Shown piece by piece: positions 24,223 through 31,678 of a DNA stretch of 41,812 bases (the first letter of the stretch is position 1; each line of letters begins with the position of its first letter). The stretch is from a virus, in IMG/VR virus record IMGVR_UViG_3300031825_000028, positions 1-41,812 of that record. One strand, written 5' to 3'. The notes beneath the pieces are model-generated. The model saw only the letters and a list, made by a program, of their open reading frames with translations, was not told the DNA's origin and ran no database searches. Position numbers and translations under genes: made by a program.

Positions 24223-25752
24223 TTAGTACGCCTTCCAGTCATCGTCACGGGTTTCGGATTCATAGGATCGGTAGCCTGAAGCGTTCTTGGTCTCTGCCGG
24301 TTCTGGCGCCTTAGCCCAAGGCCGCGACATGCAGGCGTAACGCCACTCATCCGCGGCGTGGTCTTCCATGTCGGAGTCGAGATCTTCAGCCTTCGTTTCA
24401 TCGTGTTGCAGCGCGGGGATGGTCCTGATGCTGTCAATGCACGTCGAGAAACACGCAATCATCGGGTTACCGTCGTCGTCTCCGACAAACCGGCCGCGCA
24501 TCTGGTCCCAGCCGCCCATAGCGCCGCGCCCAGGCGTTCGCTTATTGTCGGCAGGCCGGAAGACCACTTTAAAACTGCCCGCCGTGTTCGCTCCTGAGCC
24601 CTTCATAAGGCACTCATGAATCGATGGACCGCCATCCTCGGTAAACGCTGCGGGGTCGAGAACTCCGTAGTTGATTTCGCCGTCCCGCTCCTCGCGAGAG
24701 GCTATCCCGGCTCCGACGATTTCGGCGTGAAGCTTGAGCCCGACATTTGGCTTGCCGGGCTGCATTCCGTACCACTCGCGATAGCGAAGGATCGAGCCGC
24801 GTGGCAACCAAACACCTTCGGCTGTTCTGTACTTGTCGCCAACGATCGCCCACCAGCCGAACGAGAACGGTTTGGCCGAGCCCCAATCGCCAGACCGGAA
24901 TTTGGTCCAGTCCTTTGGTATCTCGAAAGGCCTGATAACGTGGCGGCTAGCGTCCCAACAATCGAAGAACGCGCCTTCGACCACATCCCAGTCGCCAGCA
25001 AGCCATGCCCTAACGAGTTCTTTCGAGCCCGACTGATATAGGTTGGCGACATAGCCGCCGCCTAGATATCGGTTGTCGCTCAGCTTCGACGGGATGAAAA
25101 CCCGGTTCTTGCGAACTACCTCACCCGTGAAGGGATTGGTGAAGTCTTCCCACATCAAGGTCCAGCCGGACGGGGACGGAGTGATGTAACGCGCCTTGAC
25201 CCACTGATGTCCGGGTCCGCCCGGATTCCCCGTAGCGTGAAACTGACACGGGACGCCGGTAGGAGAGCGGAGCGTAGCCCTCAGTTTGTTGACCGGCACC
25301 GGACTTGCCCAGTGCGTCAACTCCTCGAAGAATACATCCGTATAGTTGTGGCCCTGGTAGTTGTCCGCGTCAGCGTCGCGGTCGAGATATTCAAACTTGA
25401 GGCGGGCTCCATTCGGGAACGTCCACCATTTTTTCTGTTCGCTCCACTTCGCTCCGATCGGCCCATAAATCTGGCGAGAGCGCTCGATGGCCTCTTTCAG
25501 ATCCTCGCGAGACCGCCGGAAGAAGACGCCTACGCAATGCTCGCCGTATCGAGACGCCTTGATGGCAAACTTGCCGAGCATCCCGTCTGTCTTGCCGCCG
25601 CCGCGGGCGCCGCCGTAGAAGATTTCATCGGCAGGGCATTTGACGAGGGCGGTTTGTGGACCAGCTTGGGGCGACCAAGCGAGCTTAGTGCTTCGGAGCG
25701 TGCTGGGCTTCCCAATCCTCAACGTTGTCAACGGGGTCGCCTGAGACAACAT
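24223..25752 (-). CDS. terL: Terminase large subunit (509 aa)
   Basis: DNA-packaging motor. Walker A GGARGGGKT is at about 47-55, Walker B with catalytic glutamate TDVFFEE at about 138-144, and the C-terminal nuclease region includes KFRSGDWGSAKPFSFGWW and YGVLDPAAF, with HAADEWRYACM near the end. The chosen ATG 25752 overlaps the small-subunit gene by 68 bases. Nearby in-frame TTG codons (25731, 25722) are alternatives and no strong ribosome site is seen, so coupling is likely. Confidence 0.92.
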   Translation of the reverse strand: MLSQATPLTTLRIGKPSTLRSTKLAWSPQAGPQTALVKCPADEIFYGGARGGGKTDGMLGKFAIKASRYGEHCVGVFFRRSREDLKEAIERSRQIYGPIGAKWSEQKKWWTFPNGARLKFEYLDRDADADNYQGHNYTDVFFEELTHWASPVPVNKLRATLRSPTGVPCQFHATGNPGGPGHQWVKARYITPSPSGWTLMWEDFTNPFTGEVVRKNRVFIPSKLSDNRYLGGGYVANLYQSGSKELVRAWLAGDWDVVEGAFFDCWDASRHVIRPFEIPKDWTKFRSGDWGSAKPFSFGWWAIVGDKYRTAEGVWLPRGSILRYREWYGMQPGKPNVGLKLHAEIVGAGIASREERDGEINYGVLDPAAFTEDGGPSIHECLMKGSGANTAGSFKVVFRPADNKRTPGRGAMGGWDQMRGRFVGDDDGNPMIACFSTCIDSIRTIPALQHDETKAEDLDSDMEDHAADEWRYACMSRPWAKAPEPAETKNASGYRSYESETRDDDWKAY

Positions 25753-26098
25753 AATTCGTGTTCACATTCTCGGTTTCGGACTTTTCAATCCAGAGCCCGG
25801 CCAGCTTTGCCTTCGCGGTCAGGGCGGATGTCGCGGCCGAGTACTGCTTGTCGGCCTGAGCCGCCGTCTGGATCTCGGCCGCCTCCTTGATCAAGCTGGC
25901 GATCGTCACTTCGACGCGAAGAGAGCCAGCGGTTTGCAATTCCGCTATCCGATCTAAAACCCTCTGATTTCCTCTAAGGGTTGCAGCATTGCCGTCATGA
26001 GCCTTGTACCCGGCGGTGACGTAAGCCTCTGTTGCCGTTTTGCCCTTCGCCAGTTCCTGCGCGAACTTCTCATGCTTCGGATTGGCCAGAGCCGTCAC
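25685..26098 (-). CDS. terS: Terminase small subunit (137 aa)
   Basis: The N-terminal NPKHEKFAQELAKGKTATEAYVTAGYK (partial) is the classic Terminase_2 helix-turn-helix opening that recognises phage DNA for packaging; the rest is helical with a polar C-terminus. I chose GTG 26098 because it forms a GTGA overlap with the preceding stop, as in other joints of this operon; TTG 26104 is the longer alternative. Confidence 0.85.
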   Translation of the reverse strand: MTALANPKHEKFAQELAKGKTATEAYVTAGYKAHDGNAATLRGNQRVLDRIAELQTAGSLRVEVTIASLIKEAAEIQTAAQADKQYSAATSALTAKAKLAGLWIEKSETENVNTNYVVSGDPVDNVEDWEAQHAPKH

Positions 26099-26250
26099 GC
26101 GCAATCCATCCCATGCAAATACGTCGCGTCGTAGCTCAACTCCGGAGCGGGTACTTCCGCCGGTTCCGTGCGCTGCTTGGCCTTCTCGGCTTCAAGGCGG
26201 GAGAGTTGATCTTTGATGGTTGAGTAGTCGTCTGCGATCTTGGTGGTCAT
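26095..26250 (-). CDS. Small hypothetical protein (51 aa)
   Basis: Short ORF between two overlaps: ATG 26250 overlaps the previous stop (ATGA) and its stop overlaps the terS GTG. The product has a charged coiled-coil-like first half (YSTIKDQLSRLEAEKAKQRT, partial) and a proline-rich second half (EPAEVPAPELSYDATYLHG). Function unknown. The packing on both sides makes it convincing. Confidence 0.65.
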   Translation of the reverse strand: MTTKIADDYSTIKDQLSRLEAEKAKQRTEPAEVPAPELSYDATYLHGMDCA

Positions 26251-26432
26251 GCACGTTCCGACATTTTGTCCAGTACCCTGACGATATCGACCTGTCCGGC
26301 GCGAATTCCTGCTAGCAATTGCCGATGTTTCGCCAGTTCCTTGTTCGCCTCACGCAAGGCGTCCCGCAGCGTGTAGTTCTCTCGCTGTACGGCCACGTGA
26401 TTGCTTTTCAGTATGAAGGGCCAGAGGGTCAC
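26247..26432 (-). CDS. Small coiled-coil protein (61 aa)
   Basis: Starts at GTG 26432, overlapping the upstream stop (GTGA), and ends overlapping the next ATG. The sequence is mostly a charged helix (VQRENYTLRDALREANKELA, partial; then GQVDIVRVLDKMSERA), consistent with a small coiled coil. No family recognised. Confidence 0.6.
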   Translation of the reverse strand: MTLWPFILKSNHVAVQRENYTLRDALREANKELAKHRQLLAGIRAGQVDIVRVLDKMSERA

Positions 26433-26590
26433 GCGCTGTCCTTATCCGGGTTCATCTCGCTCGGGGCGGTGTCTTCCGGCCATACCTGGTTCATGATCTC
26501 AACTGCCATCTGGGCAATGGGATCGGGTTGAAGGGCGAGTGTTCGATCTGGGTTGGCGCGGGGAATGAACTGAATGATTTCAGCGGTCAT
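26429..26590 (-). CDS. Small acidic hypothetical protein (53 aa)
   Basis: GGGAG lies six bases before ATG 26590, and both ends overlap neighbours (TAATG, GTGA). The product MTAEIIQFIPRANPDRTLA... is proline- and acidic-rich with one short amphipathic helix (IAQMAVEIMNQVW). Similar short proteins open terminase operons in other phages, but I cannot assign a function. Confidence 0.6.
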   Translation of the reverse strand: MTAEIIQFIPRANPDRTLALQPDPIAQMAVEIMNQVWPEDTAPSEMNPDKDSA

Positions 26591-26784
26591 TATCGCTCCC
26601 GATCTGGCGATCCCCCGAGGAATTGCACCCCGGCGCGTGTCGCGACTTTCGATCTCACACCATTAGGCCAGAAACCGAATAAGGGACCAAAAGACACAAG
26701 CCGCCCGACGGGTGCAACGCGCATCGGTCGGTGCGGATTAAGAACTGATTTTGTGCAGCCCGTCATGAATGCGGTGTATCCCAT
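26590..26784 (-). CDS. Small basic hypothetical protein (64 aa), doubtful
   Basis: ATG 26784 lies four bases after the previous stop and the stop overlaps the next ATG (TAATG); an inner ATG at 26766 is also possible. The product is arginine- and proline-rich (HRPMRVAPVGRLVSFGPLFGFW), which is less gene-like than its neighbours. Spacing is the main support. If not a gene, 26591-26788 is a 200-base non-coding stretch. Confidence 0.4.
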   Translation of the reverse strand: MGYTAFMTGCTKSVLNPHRPMRVAPVGRLVSFGPLFGFWPNGVRSKVATRAGVQFLGGSPDRER

Positions 26785-26788
26785 GTGT

Positions 26789-26962
26789 TCACGGCCATTT
26801 GGCTTTCAGATCGCGCAGCAATTGGGCCGCCGCCTTGAATGCCCTGCGGTATGTCTCGCCACCCTCCTGCGCCTCTACCTTCCTCGCCGCCTCTTCCAAG
26901 GCCCTGCGCGCAGCGTCACCGCGCTCCAATTCAATCACCCTGGAAATATTGGTCTCGCTCAC
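26789..26962 (-). CDS. Small helical protein (57 aa)
   Basis: GTG start at 26962 overlapping the NusG-like stop (GTGA). The product is one long alanine/glutamate/arginine-rich helix (VIELERGDAARRALEEAARK), a second helix (ETYRRAFKAAAQLLRDLKAKW), and nothing else. Probably a coiled-coil or small binding protein. Its tie to the NusG-like gene hints at a linked function, not demonstrated. Confidence 0.6.
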   Translation of the reverse strand: MSETNISRVIELERGDAARRALEEAARKVEAQEGGETYRRAFKAAAQLLRDLKAKWP

Positions 26963-27495
26963 GCCGCCCTCACGTTCTGCTCTCGGGTGTAGAAAAACTC
27001 CCGCTTGCCCGGTGGCAGGAATTCCAGCTTGCCGTTCTTTCGTCCGCGGATGACGGTCAGCATGTCCGCGAACTCGCCTTCCATGATCCGGACAATGGCC
27101 CCGACAGGAATCCGATTATTGCGTTTCGTCATCTGGCCGGTCTCCGGGTCCATGTCCCAGAGCCCATTTGCTTCGCTGCTCACGAAGTCCCATTCCCCGG
27201 CGGCGTAGCGGTCGTGGAAGCGCCAGACGACCTTGGCTGGGATCGTGGCAGGCTGACCGTCGCAGCCCTTCACGATGGCTTCCACGCCGTTGACGCTGCC
27301 GACGGCATAGAAATTATTGTCCGGCACTTCAACGAACAGATACCGCCCCAAGACCGGATATTCCTTCGCCTTTTTGGTTCTGGCGTGGGAAACCCATTTC
27401 CGGAGCTTGGGCCAGAACGCCCGATAGCCGATTGCTGCCAGTCCGGCCTCGGCGCGGCGGTGACAATTCGGGTTAGTGATCGCGATGTACCACAT
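26959..27495 (-). CDS. NusG/RfaH-like transcription elongation factor (178 aa)
   Basis: Length and layout match NusG paralogues. An N-terminal NGN domain begins MWYIAITNPNCHRRAEAGLA, continues with GYRAFWPKLRKW and contains KEYPVLGRYLFVEVP, the motif that contacts RNA polymerase. A C-terminal KOW-type barrel has VGAIVRIMEGEFADMLTVIRG (partial). Such proteins bind paused RNA polymerase and promote elongation or antitermination. It heads the late operon, which contains several hairpin terminators. Start: ATG 27495 with GGGGAAG upstream; ATG 27540 would add 15 residues not typical of NGN. Confidence 0.8.
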   Translation of the reverse strand: MWYIAITNPNCHRRAEAGLAAIGYRAFWPKLRKWVSHARTKKAKEYPVLGRYLFVEVPDNNFYAVGSVNGVEAIVKGCDGQPATIPAKVVWRFHDRYAAGEWDFVSSEANGLWDMDPETGQMTKRNNRIPVGAIVRIMEGEFADMLTVIRGRKNGKLEFLPPGKREFFYTREQNVRAA

Positions 27496-27567
27496 GTTGA
27501 TGTCTTCCCCTGCTATTGGTGGAAATTGATTCAAACTCAAACTGTTAGGTGTGGTCAGTCCTTTAAG

Positions 27568-27870
27568 TCAGGAGAGAGCGGCCTGCTCTGCGCGACGCTC
27601 CGGCTGCGCTGGCACAACCCAAATCTGTTCCGGCAATGGCACTTGCTTAAGCGCTTCGATGTAAGCCTTCCCGCGGTCGGTCAGGGCATATCGGGCGCGC
27701 AAGGTACCATCATCAAATCGCTCGACATGAAAGTTCGAATGCTTGATCATGTCCGCCGTCAGAAAATTGTTCAACGCCGCCTTCACCGCTGGTGCCGAGT
27801 GATCCCCCTCCCGATAGTCGCGAGCGCAGTAGTAATAGAATAGCAAAATCTCGATTTCTAACGGTGTCAT
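27568..27870 (-). CDS. Winged-helix-like hypothetical protein (100 aa)
   Basis: The N-terminus TPLEIEILLFYYYCARDYRE, then AVKAALNNFLTADMI and ARYALTDRGKAYIEALKQVP, reads like a winged helix in which the last part, 'Y-x-L-T-x-R-G-x-x-Y-I-x-x-L', is the wing and final helix. It could regulate phage transcription. Its start overlaps the previous gene's stop (ATGA at 27870-27867). Confidence 0.6.
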   Translation of the reverse strand: MTPLEIEILLFYYYCARDYREGDHSAPAVKAALNNFLTADMIKHSNFHVERFDDGTLRARYALTDRGKAYIEALKQVPLPEQIWVVPAQPERRAEQAALS

Positions 27871-28052
27871 GGCTTCGCTACCTTGGGTTCGAGCCTCGCT
27901 TTGATGTATTTCAGCGCCTCGTCAATCGAGGTCGAGGCGAAGCGCATCTGTCGATAGTCGCCTGAGCGACTAAAGCCGTCGCCAATCATGTAGCCGCCGT
28001 CCGGCAGCTTCTGTATTTCCAGATTAGAAATGTTTTCCAAAATAAGTGCCAT
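27867..28052 (-). CDS. Small hypothetical protein preceded by repeated leader motif (61 aa)
   Basis: ATG 28052 follows a purine-rich ribosome site (GAGAGGGTGAGA). The product is a short alpha/beta protein (LILENISNLEIQKLPDGGYMI, partial; DEALKYIKARLEPK). No family recognised. It is one of three genes in this genome that share the two-part leader motif (here 28075-28104). The in-frame upstream ATG at 28088 lies in that leader and is not used. Confidence 0.65.
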   Translation of the reverse strand: MALILENISNLEIQKLPDGGYMIGDGFSRSGDYRQMRFASTSIDEALKYIKARLEPKVAKP

Positions 28053-28074
28053 TCTCACCCTCTCCCTGCTTCGT

Positions 28075-28104
28075 TGATCGCAAACCAAGAGCAGATCGCT
28101 CCGT
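28075..28104 (-). promoter_or_regulatory. Two-part leader motif, copy 3 (leftward)
   Basis: On the leftward strand: ACGGAGC (28104-28098), 11 variable bases, GGTTTGCGATCA (28086-28075), then 22 bases to the ATG at 28052. Same words and same spacing as the copies at 37583 and 38413. Unknown function: candidate phage-specific promoter, regulator site or RNA leader. Confidence 0.7.
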
Positions 28105-28115
28105 GGTCGGTTGAA

Positions 28116-28748
28116 TTAAAAACCTATTGGATCATCCAACGGCTCCTGCGTGTCGTTGATTGCCTTCAGCGGATCCTCGATCGACCGGCGCACCGCAGTA
28201 ATCGTCGCGCCTGGGAACGTCAGCTTCGCCACGGCGATGCCCGGATAGCTCGAAAGCAGACGGCCGATTTCGTCCAAGGTGTAGACCGCAACCTTTCGGC
28301 CCTCGGCGACCACGGCATGAGCATGCGCGTCGTCGACCACAATCGCCGCCACAGAGCCGTCGGCCAGCGTGGTCTCCCATACCGCGGCAGAAAGTTTTGA
28401 CGCGCCGGCGGACTCGGCAGCCCTGTCCAACGCCATCCACGCGGAGACCATCCGCCCACTCTCCCGGCGCACGGCCTCGAGTTCGCCATGCCAGATTGCC
28501 TGGTTGAGCAGGTAGCGCTGCCGATCGAACTTCTCCCGCAGCTCGGGACTGACGAGGAGCCGCAGCCGATCGCAGCCCCACTTCGCTTCCATCTCGCAAG
28601 CTGTCTCGTCGGCGCCATCGAGATAAGCACGGCCGGCGATGTACGTGCCGGGTGTCCGCGCCCATGAATGTTCGGTCGCCATCATGGCTCGAGGAGCGTA
28701 CGAACTCTGGGCGGCTGAGAGGTTGGTTTCGGTTTGGAGTTTTGCCAT
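28116..28748 (-). CDS. Hypothetical protein of replication region (210 aa)
   Basis: Predicted soluble, mixed alpha/beta: an N-terminal region with EHSWARTPGTYIAGRAYLDG (partial), a helical middle (REKFDRQRYLLNQAIWHGEL, partial), and a C-terminal domain with SVAAIVVDDAHAHAVVAEGR (partial) and ITAVRRSIEDPLK. It follows the primase-helicase operon and probably has a replication- or repair-related role. No family recognised with confidence. Confidence 0.65.
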   Translation of the reverse strand: MAKLQTETNLSAAQSSYAPRAMMATEHSWARTPGTYIAGRAYLDGADETACEMEAKWGCDRLRLLVSPELREKFDRQRYLLNQAIWHGELEAVRRESGRMVSAWMALDRAAESAGASKLSAAVWETTLADGSVAAIVVDDAHAHAVVAEGRKVAVYTLDEIGRLLSSYPGIAVAKLTFPGATITAVRRSIEDPLKAINDTQEPLDDPIGF

Positions 28749-28750
28749 GG

Positions 28751-29365
28751 TCAGGCCCTCTTCCGGTTTGGCTTCTGGATTATCCGCTGCAGGTGTTCGA
28801 TCTGCCTCTCGAGCGTCTTAACCTCGCCAAACAGGATCTTGCCTTCGGACTTCAGGCCGCCCCATGTCGCCGCTATGTCGTCGAGCTTCGCAAAGAGCGG
28901 CGCCCGATCGCCCCGGCGGTCCAGATCCAGCATGACCACCCCATTGCTGATTGCGTGGGTGGCGACGATCCTGTCCCTGATTGCGCGCTCCTCGAGACGC
29001 ACCGGTGCCAGTCGGTCATCCAGCCCGGCCATCTGGGACGCCTTGGAGGCCAAAACCTCCCTCGCCTCGAGCAGTTCTTCCCGGGGAGATTTGGGGGTTA
29101 CTTTCTCGCCAAGAAACTCCCCTGAAGGAGAAGACTTGCGCCATTCATGCGACGGTAACGGAGCTGAATGGAGCAATGGTGCGCCAGCGCCATTCTCCTT
29201 TAGGGGTTTCAGGAATAATGGCGCACTTGCTTGCGCTATTCGTGCGCTATTCAATTCGTGCAATGGCGCAAAATCAGCCGGCCCAACCGGGTCGAAAATA
29301 ACGACACAAAAACGACCGCCGGAAAGCGGAATTCGCATGCAAATTTCGGTCTGGGAATGCATCAT
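28751..29365 (-). CDS. Hypothetical protein with C-terminal coiled coil (204 aa)
   Basis: Overlaps the primase-helicase stop by ATGATG. The first third is Pro/Ala-rich and low in predicted structure (HELNSARIAQASAPLFLKPL). The second half is helical and charged (REELLEAREVLASKASQMAG, partial; then EVKTLERQIEHLQRII). It contains the cluster of short DNA repeats at 29167-29270, which may explain the low-complexity first third. Function unknown. Confidence 0.6.
   Translation of the reverse strand: MMHSQTEICMRIPLSGGRFCVVIFDPVGPADFAPLHELNSARIAQASAPLFLKPLKENGAGAPLLHSAPLPSHEWRKSSPSGEFLGEKVTPKSPREELLEAREVLASKASQMAGLDDRLAPVRLEERAIRDRIVATHAISNGVVMLDLDRRGDRAPLFAKLDDIAATWGGLKSEGKILFGEVKTLERQIEHLQRIIQKPNRKRA
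29167..29270. repeat. Cluster of seven AATGGCGCA-type repeats, candidate origin iterons
   Basis: Seven 9-base words in 104 bases: 29167 AATGGAGCA, 29175 AATGGTGCG, 29186 (reverse) AATGGCGCT, 29217 AATGGCGCA, 29232 and 29243 (reverse) AATAGCGCA, 29262 AATGGCGCA. Three forward-type copies are exact or one base off the consensus, and three are inverted. The block lies just downstream of the primase-helicase gene and inside the next reading frame. Iterons near the initiator gene are a normal origin layout; here it is inference. Confidence 0.5.
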
Positions 29366-31596
29366 TTGGACGGCCTGTCAGGACGGTTGTTGAGCACGGA
29401 TCGGACGCCGCTTCGGGGCTTCCGAGCGACCGGATCCGCATACTCGTAGGTCTGGAGGACTTCGTTCTTTAGCCAGTCCTTGAGGAGATGCTTTGCCCGC
29501 TTCTCGTCGCAGCCCAGCAGCCTGACAATGACGACACCTGCCCACCTGTCCTTGCTCGGACCACTGGCTGTCGCCGTATAAAACTGTCCTGTCGGTAAAC
29601 CGTTTTCGTCCGTTAAACCGCGGTCGATTGTGTCCAGAACCTGGCCGATCGTGAACATGGAAACGCCATCGAGCATCCCGGGGGGCTCCCAAGGAGCCAA
29701 AACACCCACCTCATCACCTGGCACGAATCCGGTGCCATTATTGAGCGTTACGCTCTTCTTTTCAAACCATTTTGCTTGGCCTGTCACCAAACTGAGATTG
29801 GCCTTGGCGTCATCAAATCTAACGTATTTCGTCCGGTCCTCCGGGGCGACATTCATGGTCGAGGCTTCGTCTTCAGTCATCGCGAAGAGCGTTGACAGGA
29901 TCCGGGCCGTGCCGATCAAGGCTCCGCCGCCGCGGCTGGCGTCGGCGTCGCCGGCCATGGCGCCGGCATACTTCTTGGTGTGGTGCACCAGCATAACGGA
30001 GGCACCGGTGCGCCGGGCGACCTCGCGCCAGAGAATGCCAGCCCATTTGATTTCGGAGTTGGAGTTTTCGTCGCCCTCGAAGGTTTCGGCAAAGGGGTCA
30101 ACGACGGCACATCCGATATCGTTCTCGACCATCGTATGAACGAGATCTTCGAGAAGCGGGGTCCTAACGACGGTCTTTGTCTTGGAGTCCGCCCGGGCGA
30201 TAACGATGCTTTCAGGGGCAGACGCCAGAAAAAGCCAGCCCTCGAGGTCGGTCTGGCTTATTTTCATCTCGAGCGAAGCGGCGAACAATCGGCGCCGCAT
30301 TTCGTCCATATCGTCCTCTGCGTTGACGACGAGGACCTTCTTGCGGCCACGAACCTTCCATCCGCCCCAATTCGTGCCGGTGGCCACAGCAATGGCGAGC
30401 TGCAACGTAAGGAGGCTTTTGCCGGATCCTGGCGGCGCCACCAGCACGCTAAGATGCCGTTTGAGGAACAGGCCCGGGATAATCCAATCGCGCGGCGGGA
30501 TGGCCGTCTCGGCAATCGGAAACGCCGATTGCAATGGGATGCCGGCAGGCGGGGTCGAAGTGGCTGCAGGGCGCTCCATTACGCCCGGGACGGACTCGCT
30601 GGAGCGCCAGCCTATTGATTCCGGGGCAATGGACATGCGCTCGCAAAGCCACTGTGCGGCCTCCGTAGCCGTCCTCTGAGACCCGAACTCGAGCACAAGG
30701 TCAATCGGGGTCCGCTTTCCAAGCCGCGGGTCGCCCATATCATGAAGGCCGAAGTCAACAATGCCGTTTGGAGCGATCGATAAGTCTTCCTGCAGGTCCC
30801 GGCCCAGGCTCTTGGACGCAACGCGCCAAGCACCGGTGCCGGACTGAAATTCGGCCAACGAACCGAAAAGGCTTGGCACCCACTGCGACAGGTTCTGCAG
30901 GGCCATGGAATTCGAGGACCGGAAGAAATTATTACCCCCGGGCCCGGCCACTTGGGCCAATGCGCTCGAGATGATGCCGCCTTGCTTGCGGGCCGGTAGT
31001 TCGGGCGCCGGCTGCGGTGTCGGCCGGAACGACTCTACACGGCGGCGCAAGGCCGCTTCGGTCAAGGGGGCTGGCTTGATCTCCCGGGGCGTACCATCAA
31101 TGTGGTTGCCAGTGATCGTCAGATATCGCTTGTGGCGGTAAACCTCGACGCTCATCGGGTCGCATTTGATCGTCTTGTCGATCTTGCCGCGCCAGATCAG
31201 CCGCAGCCCCCTGCCGGACGGGCTGACCTCGGTATAGGTTTCGGCCATTTTGACGAGTTCATAGGCCCAATCCTCGATGCCGCCGAATTCGTCGTCGCGG
31301 CAGTCGTCCAAATCGGCACCGGTGAAATCGTCGTCGTCGGAAATAACATAGCCAACGCCGGGCAAGCCATGATCTCGAGCCCACTTGGAGGCCTGCTCAT
31401 AGGTCCCCCATGTCGCCGGATCCGAATGGCTGGCTCCGTACCCATTGTGCGGGTTGACTGGAGGTTTCGTAATGTCGCCATCGCGCTCGAGATAACGCCA
31501 TGCAACCCACTGTCGCCGGGACATGAGTTCGCGAAGCGCCGGAAAATCGGCGGGCAAATCGGTGAATGTTGGATGTGATGCTTGCACTTGCCCCAT
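29362..31596 (-). CDS. Primase-helicase with AEP-like and RecA-like domains (744 aa)
   Basis: The N-terminal about 200 residues resemble primase-polymerase (AEP) proteins: GVGYVISDDDDFTGADLDDC (about 80-99, partial) with the D-x-D-D metal pattern, then SPSGRGLRLIWRG (about 125-137), with DIEKPPVNP-like KPPVNPHNG near 45. The C-terminal part is a RecA-type ATPase: Walker A APPGSGKSLLT at about 388-398, LVVNAEDDMDEMRRR after it, Walker B CAVVDPFAE near 505 and HHTKK later. It would start and unwind the phage replication fork. AGGGA nine bases before ATG. Largest replication gene here. Confidence 0.8.
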   Translation of the reverse strand: MGQVQASHPTFTDLPADFPALRELMSRRQWVAWRYLERDGDITKPPVNPHNGYGASHSDPATWGTYEQASKWARDHGLPGVGYVISDDDDFTGADLDDCRDDEFGGIEDWAYELVKMAETYTEVSPSGRGLRLIWRGKIDKTIKCDPMSVEVYRHKRYLTITGNHIDGTPREIKPAPLTEAALRRRVESFRPTPQPAPELPARKQGGIISSALAQVAGPGGNNFFRSSNSMALQNLSQWVPSLFGSLAEFQSGTGAWRVASKSLGRDLQEDLSIAPNGIVDFGLHDMGDPRLGKRTPIDLVLEFGSQRTATEAAQWLCERMSIAPESIGWRSSESVPGVMERPAATSTPPAGIPLQSAFPIAETAIPPRDWIIPGLFLKRHLSVLVAPPGSGKSLLTLQLAIAVATGTNWGGWKVRGRKKVLVVNAEDDMDEMRRRLFAASLEMKISQTDLEGWLFLASAPESIVIARADSKTKTVVRTPLLEDLVHTMVENDIGCAVVDPFAETFEGDENSNSEIKWAGILWREVARRTGASVMLVHHTKKYAGAMAGDADASRGGGALIGTARILSTLFAMTEDEASTMNVAPEDRTKYVRFDDAKANLSLVTGQAKWFEKKSVTLNNGTGFVPGDEVGVLAPWEPPGMLDGVSMFTIGQVLDTIDRGLTDENGLPTGQFYTATASGPSKDRWAGVVIVRLLGCDEKRAKHLLKDWLKNEVLQTYEYADPVARKPRSGVRSVLNNRPDRPSK

Positions 31597-31636
31597 CTAT
31601 TTCCCTGCAAATCTCCCTCGTCGGTTACGCACGCAA

Positions 31637-31669
31637 CAAAAAGGGGCTGGGGCGAAACACGCCCCAGCC
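31637..31669 (-). terminator. Intrinsic terminator before the primase-helicase gene
   Basis: Leftward RNA forms a perfect 10-bp stem (31660-31669 with 31645-31654) with a 5-base AAACA-type loop, then five U residues. It stands between the ssDNA-binding-type gene stop (31679) and the primase start (31596), another internal hairpin in the leftward transcript. Confidence 0.75.
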
Positions 31670-31678
31670 TGCCTTGAA

